Assembly: GCF_001278705.1 (NCBI RefSeq)
Contig: NZ_CP012600.1
Location: 1,364,190-1,428,189, forward strand
Origin: Bacillus gobiensis
GTDB taxonomy: Bacteria; Bacillota; Bacilli; Bacillales; Bacillaceae
DNA length: 64,000 nt
Reading direction: 5' to 3'
Below, piece by piece: positions 1-7,828 of the stretch. The notes beneath the pieces were generated by a model. That model was given only the letters and a program-made list of their open reading frames with translations. It did not search any database and had not been told where the DNA came from. Position 1 is the first letter of the stretch; each line of letters begins with the position of its first letter. The position numbers were made by a program, and so were the translations under genes.

Positions 1-750
1 ATTTTGCCAGATGATATCCACAGGCAGCTCAAAAAATTGCGTGAGCTGGCTGCTTGTGATCATGTCTTTCGTATCACCTGATGCAAATACCTCTCCTCGT
101 CTCAATAATAATGTTTTATTAAATACAGGAAGGATTTCCTCAACATGATGAGTTACATAGATCAAGGTTGGAGCGTTTGGCTGTTCAGCTATATCACTAA
201 TCGTTTTTAGCAGGCTTTCTCGCGCAATAAAGTCCAGGCCTGTCGTGGGTTCATCTAATATTAACAATTCAGGATCTGCCATCAGTGCCCTTCCAATCAG
301 AACACGCTGCCGTTCGCCCTGGGAAAGCGTTTCATAGCTTCGGTCCGCATAATTCATACAGCCGAGCTTTTCCAGTAAAGAAATGGCTTTTTTTCTCATC
401 TGATCTGTCGGCGTTTCATATAGTCCAATTGAAGCAAAAGCTCCGCTTAATATGATTTGGTATGCGCTGTCAGCAGGATAAAACATACGTTGGATAGAAG
501 AAGAGACAAAACCAATTTTTGTCCTAAGATGCTCCCCAAGAGGCGTTTTCCCAAATTCTTTTCCAACTACCGTCATGTTCCCGCTTGTAGGAAAATAATA
601 CGCATTCATCATTTTTAATATTGCGGTTTTCCCAGCACCATTTAAACCATATAATACCCAATGTTCTCCCTTGCGTATTTTCCAATCGATGTCTTTTAGT
701 ATCCAGGCACCTTCTCTTTTCAAGGACACCTTCTCTAGATCTAGCACCAT
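1..750 (-). CDS. ABC transporter ATP-binding protein (YlmA-like), 3' end cut by window edge
   Basis: The reverse strand is open from an ATG at 750 to the window edge (250 codons, no stop reached). The product has the ABC ATPase order: Walker A GLNGAGKTAIL near residue 34, Q-loop region, signature LSQGERQRV near 143, Walker B LLILDEPTTGLD near 163, and switch His in VTHHVEE. It has no membrane segment, so it would act with a separate partner or as a soluble ABC ATPase. Resembles B. subtilis YlmA, an uncharacterised single ABC ATPase; this assignment is from memory and the substrate is unknown. The far C-terminus lies outside the window. Confidence 0.85.
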   Translation of the reverse strand, partial: MVLDLEKVSLKREGAWILKDIDWKIRKGEHWVLYGLNGAGKTAILKMMNAYYFPTSGNMTVVGKEFGKTPLGEHLRTKIGFVSSSIQRMFYPADSAYQIILSGAFASIGLYETPTDQMRKKAISLLEKLGCMNYADRSYETLSQGERQRVLIGRALMADPELLILDEPTTGLDFIARESLLKTISDIAEQPNAPTLIYVTHHVEEILPVFNKTLLLRRGEVFASGDTKDMITSSQLTQFFELPVDIIWQN

Positions 751-890
751 AAACGATTCTCCTTTTCTACGCTAATATCTTGAAATAAGCATTCAAGGTA
801 AGAATGCCAAAATTATTCATCCGGTTTGCAAATAAGCTTCGTATCGTCTACTATGAACATGTTTTAAATTTAAAAAAGGAGGCACATTCT

Positions 891-1397
891 TTGGAACATC
901 TGCTGCAATTTCTTGCTCCGATTTTACTCGTTGCTTTTGTTATATTTCGAAGAGTCAGAAAATCGATGGGATTTCAGCCTTTTAAACCGAACCTGATCAA
1001 ATTTAGAATTGCCATTTTCTCTATCATTTCCTTTATCTTTCTGTATTTTAGCGCACAGCATCCATTATCCTATGTATATGATTTGGCCGGTATCCTATTA
1101 GGCGGCATTCTTGTAGCTTATGCGATGAAAAATATCATGTTTGAATTTCGTGAAAATGCATTATTTTACCGAACTCATTTATGGATAGAGCTTTTCATTA
1201 TCTTTCTTTTTTTAAGTCGCTTGGTCTACAGAATGATTACCGTTTCAGGCACCGAGCCTGTTTCTTACGATACCGATCCAGCAACATTACTCATATTCTT
1301 CTTGCTAGCTGTATATTACATCGGTTTTAATATGTTTGTACTAAGAAAAGGAAAGGAAAGACTTCAAGACAATGAAGCATACAGTGAAAACAAATAA
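891..1397 (+). CDS. CcdC-family integral membrane protein
   Basis: I place the start at the TTG at 891 (168 aa) because a strong Shine-Dalgarno (AAAAAGGAGG, 873-882) lies 8 bases upstream; an in-frame ATG at 804 has no such site. The protein has about five hydrophobic segments (an N-terminal one beginning LLQFLAPILLVAF, then segments near residues 45-60, 66-80, 100-115 and 135-155) and a charged C-terminus. The pattern and the RRVRKSMGFQPFKP motif after the first segment fit the CcdC/DUF1453 family, named after a protein near cytochrome c biogenesis genes. No ccd or other cytochrome genes are adjacent, so the role here is unknown. It is followed by a good terminator. Confidence 0.6.
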   Translation: MEHLLQFLAPILLVAFVIFRRVRKSMGFQPFKPNLIKFRIAIFSIISFIFLYFSAQHPLSYVYDLAGILLGGILVAYAMKNIMFEFRENALFYRTHLWIELFIIFLFLSRLVYRMITVSGTEPVSYDTDPATLLIFFLLAVYYIGFNMFVLRKGKERLQDNEAYSENK

Positions 1398-1418
1398 TAC
1401 AGCTTCCTTTCTTAAGAG

Positions 1419-1445
1419 AGCATTCGACTGAATGCTTTTTTTATT
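1419..1445 (+). terminator. Rho-independent terminator after the CcdC-like gene
   Basis: AGCATTC-GACT-GAATGCT stem (7 bp, 4-nt loop) followed by a run of T. It lies 20 bases after the stop codon. Confidence 0.85.
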
Positions 1446-1450
1446 AGCAT

Positions 1451-1753
1451 TCAGTCATGCTGTGCATGATGAATCATTTGATGCAGAACGTCCATTACAT
1501 GCTGGTCTTCAGGAGAATAATAAATAGTTGTCCCTTCTCGTCTTGATTTGACAAGACGCAGATTTTTCAAAAATCTCAGCTGATGGGAAACCGTAGACTG
1601 GAGCAGTCCCAAATGCTCAGCAATTCCGTTGACCGAGTGTTCGCTGCAAGACAAAAGATAAAGAATCCTTATTCTAGTAGGATCAGAAAGAGCTTTAAAC
1701 GTTTGAGAGACGATAAATAGCGTTTCTTCATCCAGTTCGGAGACATGTTTCAA
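1451..1753 (-). CDS. czrA: ArsR/SmtB-family metal-sensing repressor (CzrA-like)
   Basis: Small winged-helix repressor of about 101 aa when started at the TTG at 1753, which has AGAAGGG 8 bases upstream. A longer reading from 1831 is unlikely because the best promoter (1813-1841) overlaps it. The recognition helix region reads [17 protein letters not shown]. Near the C-terminus [17 protein letters not shown] contains Asp, His, His, His with the D-x-H-(10)-H-x-x-H spacing of the alpha-5 zinc/cobalt site of CzrA-type sensors. In the family, metal binding releases DNA and derepresses metal efflux genes. No cation efflux gene is adjacent, so any regulated efflux gene is probably elsewhere. Metal specificity is inference. 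Confidence 0.8.
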   Translation of the reverse strand: MKHVSELDEETLFIVSQTFKALSDPTRIRILYLLSCSEHSVNGIAEHLGLLQSTVSHQLRFLKNLRLVKSRREGTTIYYSPEDQHVMDVLHQMIHHAQHD

Positions 1754-1812
1754 CTTTGTAATCCCTTCTTCTTCAAATGTATCTGAGCAAGTACTCTCGT
1801 TTATCCAAGTCA

Positions 1813-1841
1813 AGAGTAGATGATTTATCATACCTTGTCAA
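1813..1841 (-). promoter_or_regulatory. Candidate sigma-A promoter of the CzrA-like gene
   Basis: Reverse strand TTGACA (1836-1841), 17-bp spacer, TACTCT (1813-1818). The -35 is perfect and the -10 weak, as is common for repressed promoters. The spacer holds a small inverted repeat (TGATAAATCA) that could be part of an operator. Confidence 0.5.
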
Positions 1842-2159
1842 CGACAAGCACTTTATTGAGTTTGTTGTAAAGTTAACCTTGAGATATTTCATGATGCTCA
1901 TTTATCAATATGTAAAAACATTTGTGAATGACGACAATACGCCTGATGTTACTAAGTTTATGGGAAAGCCAGAGACCGAACGATATCTAGATTCTCCACT
2001 ATGAAATCGAAGATTGTTAAGAAAAATAGGTAGAATTAATTGTAAAACTCTTAGTTAATAGGAATCTTTAGTGATATTTAGGCAATTTCGTTTTCTTCAG
2101 ACTATCCATCTATCCTAGTCATTTATGGTATCTTTTTTCATATTTCTAATGGATTTGGC
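1842..2159. other. Intergenic stretch without a supported gene
   Basis: About 320 AT-rich bases between the CzrA-like promoter and the yocA promoter. A 75-codon open frame crosses part of it (1777-2004, plus) but has no ribosome site, overlaps the repressor gene, and resembles nothing I know. It may be decayed sequence. Confidence 0.4.
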
Positions 2160-2189
2160 TTGGTTCGTTACTGGGATTTATGGCATAAT
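2160..2189 (+). promoter_or_regulatory. Candidate sigma-A promoter for yocA
   Basis: TTGGTT (2160-2165), 18-bp spacer, CATAAT (2184-2189), about 50 bases before the start codon of yocA. Both hexamers are close to consensus. Confidence 0.4.
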
Positions 2190-2238
2190 GAAGCCATGTG
2201 CACAGCTGAGCTGACTTATTCTGCAGAGGTGAATGTGA

Positions 2239-2910
2239 TTGAAGAAAAAGAAAGCAGGATGTTTGTCGCTTACTGGGTGCCTGAGTATCTTTGTATTGGC
2301 TGTATTCGTTTTGCTGCTGCTCGTTGTAAATACGAATTTATTTAAAAACCTTCCTTTTGATACTGAACCTGTGGTTTTAAAGAGATTGTCAGAATACCAG
2401 CCTATGGTAGAAGATGAATTAAACAAACATGAGTTAAAACAGTACACCGCTTTAGTATTAGGCATGATGTATCAGGAATCAAAAGGGAAAGGTACCGATC
2501 CCATGCAAGCCTCTGAATCTCTTGGCTTAGGCCGGAATGAAATTAAAGATGCCGATGCCAGCATTAAACAAGGGATTAAGCAATTCTCTAAAAATTACAA
2601 CACGGGTAAGGAAAAAGGCGTCGACCTTGATACGATCATTCAAAGCTACAACATGGGGCCTGGGTACATAGACTATATCGCAAAAAACGGCGGCAAACAC
2701 TCAGAAAACCTTGCCAAACAATTTTCCGAAATTCAGGTGAATGCAAATCCTGAATTATATAATTGTGGTGGAAATAAGAGTAATTTCCGTTATCCCTATT
2801 GTTACGGAGACTTTTCTTATTCAGAAAAAGTAAACCAAAAAGCAGATACCGTAGAAGAAAAATTGAATTTAGACGATTCGTTAACAAACGAAATCACGCT
2901 TGAAGAATAA
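2239..2910 (+). CDS. yocA: YocA, secreted lysozyme-like (putative transglycosylase) protein
   Basis: 223 aa starting at TTG 2239 with AGAGGTG upstream. The N-terminus is KKKKAGC followed by a single hydrophobic segment (residues about 9-32), a membrane anchor or signal sequence. The body contains LVLGMMYQESKGKGTD with the Glu expected at the active site of lysozyme-like/lytic transglycosylase domains, then QASESLGL and QSYNMGPGYI, the typical ES/N-mG motifs. It should cleave glycan strands of peptidoglycan at the outer face of the membrane; activity is inferred from fold motifs. Genes yozB and yocB follow on the opposite strand, the order found in B. subtilis. It ends inside a bidirectional terminator. 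Confidence 0.85.
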   Translation: MKKKKAGCLSLTGCLSIFVLAVFVLLLLVVNTNLFKNLPFDTEPVVLKRLSEYQPMVEDELNKHELKQYTALVLGMMYQESKGKGTDPMQASESLGLGRNEIKDADASIKQGIKQFSKNYNTGKEKGVDLDTIIQSYNMGPGYIDYIAKNGGKHSENLAKQFSEIQVNANPELYNCGGNKSNFRYPYCYGDFSYSEKVNQKADTVEEKLNLDDSLTNEITLEE

Positions 2911-2926
2911 TCAAGCGTGATTTTTC
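2891..2926. terminator. Bidirectional terminator between yocA and yozB
   Basis: AATCACGCTTGA / TCAAGCGTGATT, a 12-bp perfect stem with a 7-nt loop that includes the yocA stop codon, with T runs in both directions. The yozB stop is at 2925. Confidence 0.85.
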
Positions 2927-3461
2927 AATAATACGGAGAAATCATAATATAAACGATAACCCCTGTTATGCTCACATATAGCCAAAGCGGCATCGTCCAT
3001 CTCGCAATTTTTTTGTGGCGTTCCACTTTCATATTCAAGCCCCGGAACAAGGTGATTAATGCCATAGGCACAATTACAATGGAAAGCAAAATGTGTGAGA
3101 GCAAAATGAAATAATAGATCGGCCGAATAATCCCTTCCCCTCCGTATGGCGTGCTTTCTGTTAGCGCGTGATATGTAACATAAGATATCAGAAATATCGC
3201 TGTCGTTGTAAAGGCTGCGAATATAAATCGCTTATGGGCTTTGATATTTTTTTGCCTGATCATAAAAAGAGCTGCAAGCAGAAAAATAAACGTAAAGCTA
3301 TTGCATATTGCATTTAATAGTGGTAAAAACGTTAAATCTAAATGACGAAATCGTTCCGCTTCAGGGAGAAAGAACAATAAGGTCACAAGTCCGTTAATTG
3401 CGATCGTTAATGTAACGACAATACCTGTGTAACTTTTCGGTTTATGCTCTGAGTGGTTCAT
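2925..3461 (-). CDS. yozB: YozB, DUF420-family membrane protein
   Basis: 178 aa, ATG at 3461 with GGAGAG upstream. Five hydrophobic helices alternate with short charged loops; the loop RQKNIKAHKRFIFAAF and the later His-rich turn VERHKKIARWTMPLWLYVS are typical of the DUF420 family, which is distantly related to heme-copper oxidase assembly/CtaM-type proteins. Conserved His residues in those loops suggest heme or metal contact, but no function is proven. It is convergent with yocA and downstream of yocB on the same strand, with a terminator between it and yocB. Confidence 0.8.
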   Translation of the reverse strand: MNHSEHKPKSYTGIVVTLTIAINGLVTLLFFLPEAERFRHLDLTFLPLLNAICNSFTFIFLLAALFMIRQKNIKAHKRFIFAAFTTTAIFLISYVTYHALTESTPYGGEGIIRPIYYFILLSHILLSIVIVPMALITLFRGLNMKVERHKKIARWTMPLWLYVSITGVIVYIMISPYY

Positions 3462-3558
3462 CGGGAAATCTCTCCTATCCGTAAACTAAACAAAGCGTAA
3501 GAGAATTTAAGTAGAAAGTCAATAAAATGAGTGTGATCGTCAGAATATCGACACACTT

Positions 3559-3582
3559 AAAAAGGCCGATCGATGTCGGCCT
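3559..3582 (-). terminator. Terminator after yocB
   Basis: On the reverse strand GGCCGA-CATCGA-TCGGCC followed by TTTTT, 8 bases after the yocB stop codon. Confidence 0.85.
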
Positions 3583-3589
3583 CGCAAAA

Positions 3590-4390
3590 TCACTCTTTTA
3601 ATAGCAGCTCTTCAGCTACTTTGCTTTCTTTTTCATTCAGGAGATTTTTCTGGATCATTTCGTCGATCGATTTATTCATACTGCTTTTTATAAACTCCGC
3701 AGTCTTTTTATCTCCCGCAATAATGATTTTTTTCCACTTACGGTCTGCGGCTTTTTTGTCGAGCTTGCTTCCTAAACTTTTATACAGTCTTTTTTGAATG
3801 TCTTTTTCCCGTTCTTTAAAAATATCTTTTTGCGGTGTTTTCTCTGCGCCGCCTGTCGTTACTTGAACCTTTTTTTGGTCATCCCTTTTTCTCCACGTCT
3901 CAGATTCTAAGTCAAATAGATAGTGCTCGATATCGTTAATTTCACCTAAAGACGTGTCTAAAATCTTCACTTCATTTTGCTGTGTAAGGATTACCCCTAT
4001 AGATGGATAGGCGTCATATATTTTCTCCAATTGGCTGACCATCGCACGTTCTTCCCAATAAAAGCTGGTCTCGACAGGTATTTGCAGCTGAAAGCAATGC
4101 CATATTTGACTGTCAATTGAAGCAAAGATGACGAGACTTCTTGGCATATTTTTGCCGAGTTCCTGAATGTATTGGTCAATACGGTCTTTTATTTTATTAA
4201 ATCGACTATGTTCATCCTCGCTGCTTGCTTCCAAATATTCATTAATTCGAGTGAGTCCGTTTTTTAAGGCAATTTTCCATTCACCGCCTTGCTGATCTGG
4301 ATCCCTGCTGTCTGTATTTAAATACATAGTCAGCATCCGATCAGGCGATTGCAGTTGACAGCTCCTAAGCTTTTGGAGCACTTTATTCAT
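3590..4390 (-). CDS. yocB: YocB, probable eRF1-like (baeRF/VLRF-type) protein
   Basis: 266 aa, ATG 4390 with GGAAGGGG upstream. No signal sequence or membrane segment. The N-terminal part (VLTMYLNT-like stretch MLTMYLNTDSRDPDQQGGEW) and the middle SLVIFAS, IGVILTQQNEVKILDT strands look like the archaeo-eukaryotic release factor 1 core fold found in bacterial baeRF families; the C-terminal half is lysine-rich and helical. Such proteins are proposed to act on stalled ribosomes or peptidyl-tRNA, but this family has no established activity. Fold assignment is from memory of the family and is moderately sure. Confidence 0.65.
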   Translation of the reverse strand: MNKVLQKLRSCQLQSPDRMLTMYLNTDSRDPDQQGGEWKIALKNGLTRINEYLEASSEDEHSRFNKIKDRIDQYIQELGKNMPRSLVIFASIDSQIWHCFQLQIPVETSFYWEERAMVSQLEKIYDAYPSIGVILTQQNEVKILDTSLGEINDIEHYLFDLESETWRKRDDQKKVQVTTGGAEKTPQKDIFKEREKDIQKRLYKSLGSKLDKKAADRKWKKIIIAGDKKTAEFIKSSMNKSIDEMIQKNLLNEKESKVAEELLLKE

Positions 4391-4571
4391 ATTGATACGA
4401 TCCCCTTCCGAAAAAATAATGCGTTTTCTATTTCTTTTCCACAGTCTGTTGAAATAAAACTCCTATTCTAAAATTACTTGGTAAATATGCCTATTTTCCT
4501 GGATAGGTTGCAATAATCAGCATATTTTACTAGAATGTATAATTGTGATTTTTTTAAAGGAGTGTTGAAAA

Positions 4572-5063
4572 ATGAATAGGCTGGCAGGTGAAATTTCGGA
4601 TTCGGCAGAACTGGAGGATTTGCAATTTCAACTATACAGAATGCAGGAAAATATGAAGGAAATCTCAAAAAAATCGAACGTGCTTGGAATTGATCAATCG
4701 AAGGATGACGATTGGATCATCGTACATTCGATTGATGATGGCCAAACACTTAAAATTATGCTTAACGATTGCAAATCAGCATATAGGGGCTCCAGCAACT
4801 TCTCTTTAATTGCTTCCATTCAAGACGAATCCATTCACATCGGTGATATTAAAGGGCCGCATAACGAAGGCTACGGCTCAATTTGCATGAAATTTCTTAA
4901 GGAAAAAGCAAGAGATCTTAACATCCCCGAAATTACAGGTGATATTGCACCTAGAGATTGGGATCACGTAGACCGTCTCGTGCATTTTTATGAAAAACAT
5001 CATTTTCAAGTAGAAATTGATCAATCATCAGAATCTGGCGCGATCTATTGGATAGAAAAATAA
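4572..5063 (+). CDS. yocC: YocC, conserved hypothetical protein with acetyltransferase-like C-terminus
   Basis: 163 aa, ATG 4572 preceded by AAAGGAGTG at a good distance. The N-terminal 35 residues are helical and Glu/Gln-rich. The remainder alternates strands and helices, with IHIGDIKGPHNEGYGSICM followed by FLKEKARDLNIPEITGDIAP and FYEKHHFQVE. The GxGS turn, following helix and final FYEKxxF motif are like a GNAT acyl-CoA-binding fold, though the usual QxxGxG/A is reduced. Cytosolic; substrate unknown. It stands alone and ends in a strong terminator shared with yocH. Confidence 0.7.
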   Translation: MNRLAGEISDSAELEDLQFQLYRMQENMKEISKKSNVLGIDQSKDDDWIIVHSIDDGQTLKIMLNDCKSAYRGSSNFSLIASIQDESIHIGDIKGPHNEGYGSICMKFLKEKARDLNIPEITGDIAPRDWDHVDRLVHFYEKHHFQVEIDQSSESGAIYWIEK

Positions 5064-5071
5064 TAGCTATT

Positions 5072-5106
5072 AAAAAAGCACTGAATCAAAGATTCAGTGC
5101 TTTTTT
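5072..5106. terminator. Bidirectional terminator between yocC and yocH
   Basis: AAAAAAGCACTGAATC-AAA-GATTCAGTGCTTTTTT: 11-bp stem with A and T runs on both sides. Confidence 0.9.
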
Positions 5107-5886
5107 CTAGTTTAATATTTTTACTTTTACTTGTTTAGATCCCCATTTTTGTGCTTCATCTTTACTTGGAACAAAGACATCAATTTTATTACCTTTAATT
5201 GCGCCGCCAGTATCGGATGCTACCGCTTCTCCATAGCCTTCTACTTCTACTTTTGTGCCTAATGGAATCACGCTTGGATCAACCGCAATTACTTTTGCAT
5301 TAGGGTCAGCTTTTAAGTCTTTCCCAGTAGCAGTGACTCCGGAACAACCTTCACAATCTGCAGTGTATGCTGTAGCAGTAACGGTTAATTCCTTCGTTGC
5401 AGCTTGTTGATCTGATGTATTATTCTCTTCAGGAGCAGCTTTAGGTGCTTCTGCCTCCTCTTGTTTTACGGGTTCACTTGGTTGGGGTTCAGATGGAGCT
5501 TCCCCTGCATCAGCTTGTGCTTGTCCGCTAACGCTTAGTGTTTGTCCCGCATGAATGATATCGGAATTCAATCCATTCCACTCAACAAGATCTTCAATGC
5601 TGACATTGAATTTTTCAGCAATTTTCCAAAGGCTGTCTCCTTCTTCTATGTTATATTGTTCGTTCTTTTCTGAAGAAATGGTTAGCTTGTCGCCAGGTTT
5701 AATAAAATCTGAGGAAAGCTTGTTCCATTCTTTTAGGTCCTTTAGGTCCACCCCGTGTTTTTCAGAGATTCCCCAGAGCGTATCCCCCTCTTTCACAACT
5801 TCTTCTTTAGCAAAGGCTGAATTCGCTCCTACTGCAGTTGTTGAAATAGCTGTTACTGCGATAAAGGACATAATCGTTTTCTTCAT
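5107..5886 (-). CDS. yocH: YocH, secreted LysM / 3D-domain cell-wall hydrolase
   Basis: 259 aa with a signal peptide (MKKTIMSFIAVTAISTTAVG, cleavage after SAFA). Two LysM modules follow (KEGDTLWGISEKHGVDLKDL near 33 and [20 protein letters not shown] near 80), then a Pro/Glu-rich linker, then a C-terminal 3D domain with TAYTADCEGCSG, IAVDPSVIPLGTKV and ASDTGGAIKGNKIDVFV; the three Asp residues of that name are present. The family are autolysins/muralytic enzymes of growing cells. B. subtilis YocH is under WalRK control and responds to muropeptides; a WalR box lies upstream here too. Confidence 0.92.
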   Translation of the reverse strand: MKKTIMSFIAVTAISTTAVGANSAFAKEEVVKEGDTLWGISEKHGVDLKDLKEWNKLSSDFIKPGDKLTISSEKNEQYNIEEGDSLWKIAEKFNVSIEDLVEWNGLNSDIIHAGQTLSVSGQAQADAGEAPSEPQPSEPVKQEEAEAPKAAPEENNTSDQQAATKELTVTATAYTADCEGCSGVTATGKDLKADPNAKVIAVDPSVIPLGTKVEVEGYGEAVASDTGGAIKGNKIDVFVPSKDEAQKWGSKQVKVKILN

Positions 5887-5937
5887 AGTAAATCCTCCCT
5901 TGTTAGCTATTAATTGGCGGCTAACAGATGCTATCGT

Positions 5938-5966
5938 AACATATGTAAATGTCAGTTCAATAACAA
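5938..5966 (-). promoter_or_regulatory. Candidate sigma-A promoter of yocH
   Basis: Reverse strand TTGTTA (5961-5966), 17-bp spacer, TATGTT (5938-5943). It lies directly downstream of the WalR box, a layout suited to activation. Confidence 0.55.
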
Positions 5967-5981
5967 GAGGATTTTGATTTA

Positions 5982-5998
5982 GTTACAATTATTTTACA
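5982..5998 (-). promoter_or_regulatory. WalR (YycF) binding site upstream of yocH
   Basis: Reverse strand TGTAAA-N5-TGTAAC, matching the two direct hexamers of the established WalR consensus TGTWAH-N5-TGTWAH. It sits about 15 bases upstream of the -35 hexamer of yocH. Confidence 0.8.
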
Positions 5999-6139
5999 CA
6001 GGGAATCTCTTATACTATTTAATATATATAGAAAAACGAGCGCTTCGCATATTAAGCGAAGCGTAACCGAAGAATTTTCCGATCAAGATGAGTTGGTTAA
6101 TAGCTTATTTTCTTCATAATTTACAGTGGAAAAATAAAT

Positions 6140-6622
6140 TTACTTGCTATCCTGTTCTTCATCTAATCGACGCTGGGTAATCGAAGATTTTTCATCCATC
6201 GTTTCACTATTAGTCAGATCACGAACTTGATCCTCGTATTGATTTTCATGTGATCTTGAAGAAGTTGTTTCCATTTCATCCTGCGCTTCAGCTGTCGTTC
6301 TGGCATACGGAAGGGCCTCCAGCCTTTCATACGGTATTTCTTCGCCGGTGCGTTCACAGATTCCATAGGTTCCGTTTTCCAGACGTTTTAAAGCTGCATT
6401 CACTTCATTTAAACGATCCCGTTCGATCTCATTGACTGTCATATCTTTTATTCGTTCCGTATAGAGCTGTCCATGGTCAGCCATATGGTTATCAACGCCA
6501 TTTGACAGCTCACCGGTTTCTTCATTCAATGCCTCTTCTTCAGAGTGGTTCGTCATAAGCTCTTCTTTTAGATTGAATAATTTTTTTTGCAGATTATCTT
6601 TTTGATTATTTGTTAATGGCAT
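6140..6622 (-). CDS. yocK: YocK, DksA/TraR-type zinc-finger-family stress protein
   Basis: 160 aa, ATG 6622 with AAGGAGAGG upstream. An N-terminal coiled region (NNQKDNLQKKLFNLKEELMT) and Asp/Glu-rich stretch are followed by the DksA/TraR family core RLENGTYGICERTGEEIPYERLEALPYARTT-type segment near residue 90-120. Of the four zinc Cys in the classic C4 finger only one (GICERTGE) is visible, as in other Bacillus YocK/YteA-like proteins, so zinc binding is doubtful. The family contacts the RNA polymerase secondary channel; in B. subtilis YocK is a general stress protein. Confidence 0.8.
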   Translation of the reverse strand: MPLTNNQKDNLQKKLFNLKEELMTNHSEEEALNEETGELSNGVDNHMADHGQLYTERIKDMTVNEIERDRLNEVNAALKRLENGTYGICERTGEEIPYERLEALPYARTTAEAQDEMETTSSRSHENQYEDQVRDLTNSETMDEKSSITQRRLDEEQDSK

Positions 6623-6681
6623 CTTTCATCCTCTCCTTAGTTTTTTTATTCCCATCATTCACTAAATAAAACATAGAAAAT

Positions 6682-6714
6682 AAAAAAAGCCGTTCTCTAA
6701 ACGTAAGAACAGCT
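6682..6714 (-). terminator. Terminator after yozO
   Basis: Reverse strand AGCTGTTCT-N8-AGAACGGCT with one mismatch, followed by seven T, starting 8 bases after the yozO stop. Confidence 0.75.
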
Positions 6715-6721
6715 CACTAGG

Positions 6722-7066
6722 TTACGACCATGTGTATTTCGTCAGTATTGCCTGAATCTTATTCATATCGGTATCTTTGGCAAAATCCAATTCAAAAGAC
6801 TTACTTTTCGTTATAAGGAAAAGGCAGGTCTCGAGATCGAACACACCTGCCTCTTGTATCGCAAAGCCCTCAATATGTTTGTACGGCAGAAAGACCCGGA
6901 CCTTTCTTTTAGAAAATGTTTTATTATCAAAAAAGATCACTCGTTTATTTGTAAAACAAATTTGATCAGTTTTAAGCTGGCTGAGTAATTCTATTCTTTC
7001 TCCTTCAATTAGCAACTCTTCATAATTACGACTATCGCTACCTTTAAATGTTGAAAAAATCCCCAA
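6722..7066 (-). CDS. yozO: YozO, bacterial PH-domain protein
   Basis: 114 aa. One compact beta-rich domain: LLIEGERIELLSQLKTDQICFTNKRVIFFD, then KRKVRVFLPYKHIEGFAIQE and a final amphipathic helix DTDMNKIQAILTKY. This is the order of the bacterial pleckstrin-homology (YozO/PH_3) fold, with the TNKRVIF strand typical of it. No signal peptide or transmembrane helix; cytosolic. Ligand and role are unknown. Single-gene unit with its own terminator. Confidence 0.82.
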   Translation of the reverse strand: MGIFSTFKGSDSRNYEELLIEGERIELLSQLKTDQICFTNKRVIFFDNKTFSKRKVRVFLPYKHIEGFAIQEAGVFDLETCLFLITKSKSFELDFAKDTDMNKIQAILTKYTWS

Positions 7067-7204
7067 CGAAAACCCTCATTTCTCTTTCTGTAATTCAAAA
7101 CGGAATCCACAGTCTGCTTATTGTAGATCATCTAAAATAAGAATACGATAAGCATGTCGTTTACTCAATTACAAAAAGATTACAAATACATTATTTTATC
7201 CTTC

Positions 7205-7230
7205 AAAAAAAAAGAGGCAGCTGCCCCTTT
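7205..7230 (-). terminator. Terminator after the clpP paralogue
   Basis: Reverse strand GGGGC-AGCT-GCCTC followed by nine T, about 15 bases after the clpP stop. The stem is short but the T run is long. Confidence 0.65.
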
Positions 7231-7243
7231 AATTCATTTCTGT

Positions 7244-7816
7244 TTATAATATTTGGTCTGCCAGCCCGTATTCCAGTGCTTCTTTTGCACTCATGAAATA
7301 ATCTCGTTCCATATCTTCTGTCAGCCTCTCGATCGGCTGGCCGGTTTTTTCGTGCAAATATTCCTTTAATTTTTCTTTAAGCTTGATAATTCTTTTTGCT
7401 GAAATCTCCATGTCTGTCGCTTGACCTTGAACACCGCCAAGCGGTTGATGAATCATAAATTCACTGTTTGGAAGTGCGTACCTCTTTCCTTTCGTACCTC
7501 CTGCAAACAGAATGGCTCCCATCGAAGCAGCTATGCCCATGCAAATGGTCCGAATTTCCGGTTTTACATAATTCATCGTATCCAATATGGCAAATCCGGC
7601 AGTTGTAGATCCGCCCGGGCTGTTAATATAGATATGAATATCCTTGGCATCATCTTCTGCGGCTAAAAATAACAGCTGAGAGGTCACACGGCTTGCCAAA
7701 TCATCATTGACCTCAGAACCAATGATAATGATTCTGTCTTTCAAAAGCCTTGAAAAAATATCATATGAGCGTTCTCCTCTTGAAGTTTGCTCAATTACGT
7801 AAGGAATGGCATTCAA
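7244..7816 (-). CDS. clpP: ClpP-family serine peptidase, second-type paralogue in a sigma-factor operon
   Basis: 190 aa, ATG 7816 with AGGAGG upstream. The whole length aligns with housekeeping Clp[24 protein letters not shown] at the N-terminus, INSPGGS oxyanion strand, catalytic Ser in IAASMGAI (about 97), His in FMIHQPLGG (about 122), Asp in [19 protein letters not shown] (about 171). All three catalytic residues are present. Residues diverge from the main ClpP in the second helix and handle ([13 protein letters not shown]) and the protein ends right after GLADQIL without the usual tail. It lies 12 bp after an ECF-type sigma gene and should be cotranscribed. No Clp ATPase is nearby. Whether it forms its own tetradecamer or mixes with the main ClpP is unknown. 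Confidence 0.9.
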   Translation of the reverse strand: MNAIPYVIEQTSRGERSYDIFSRLLKDRIIIIGSEVNDDLASRVTSQLLFLAAEDDAKDIHIYINSPGGSTTAGFAILDTMNYVKPEIRTICMGIAASMGAILFAGGTKGKRYALPNSEFMIHQPLGGVQGQATDMEISAKRIIKLKEKLKEYLHEKTGQPIERLTEDMERDYFMSAKEALEYGLADQIL

Positions 7817-7828
7817 TATTGTTTCCTC

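Noticed and set aside
804..890. Longer start of the CcdC-like protein at ATG 804
   Set aside because: No ribosome site, and the additional 29 residues are charged and not part of the family; the TTG at 891 has a strong site.
1777..2004. 75-codon open frame on the plus strand
   Set aside because: Overlaps the ArsR-family gene and its promoter, has no ribosome site and no recognisable motif.
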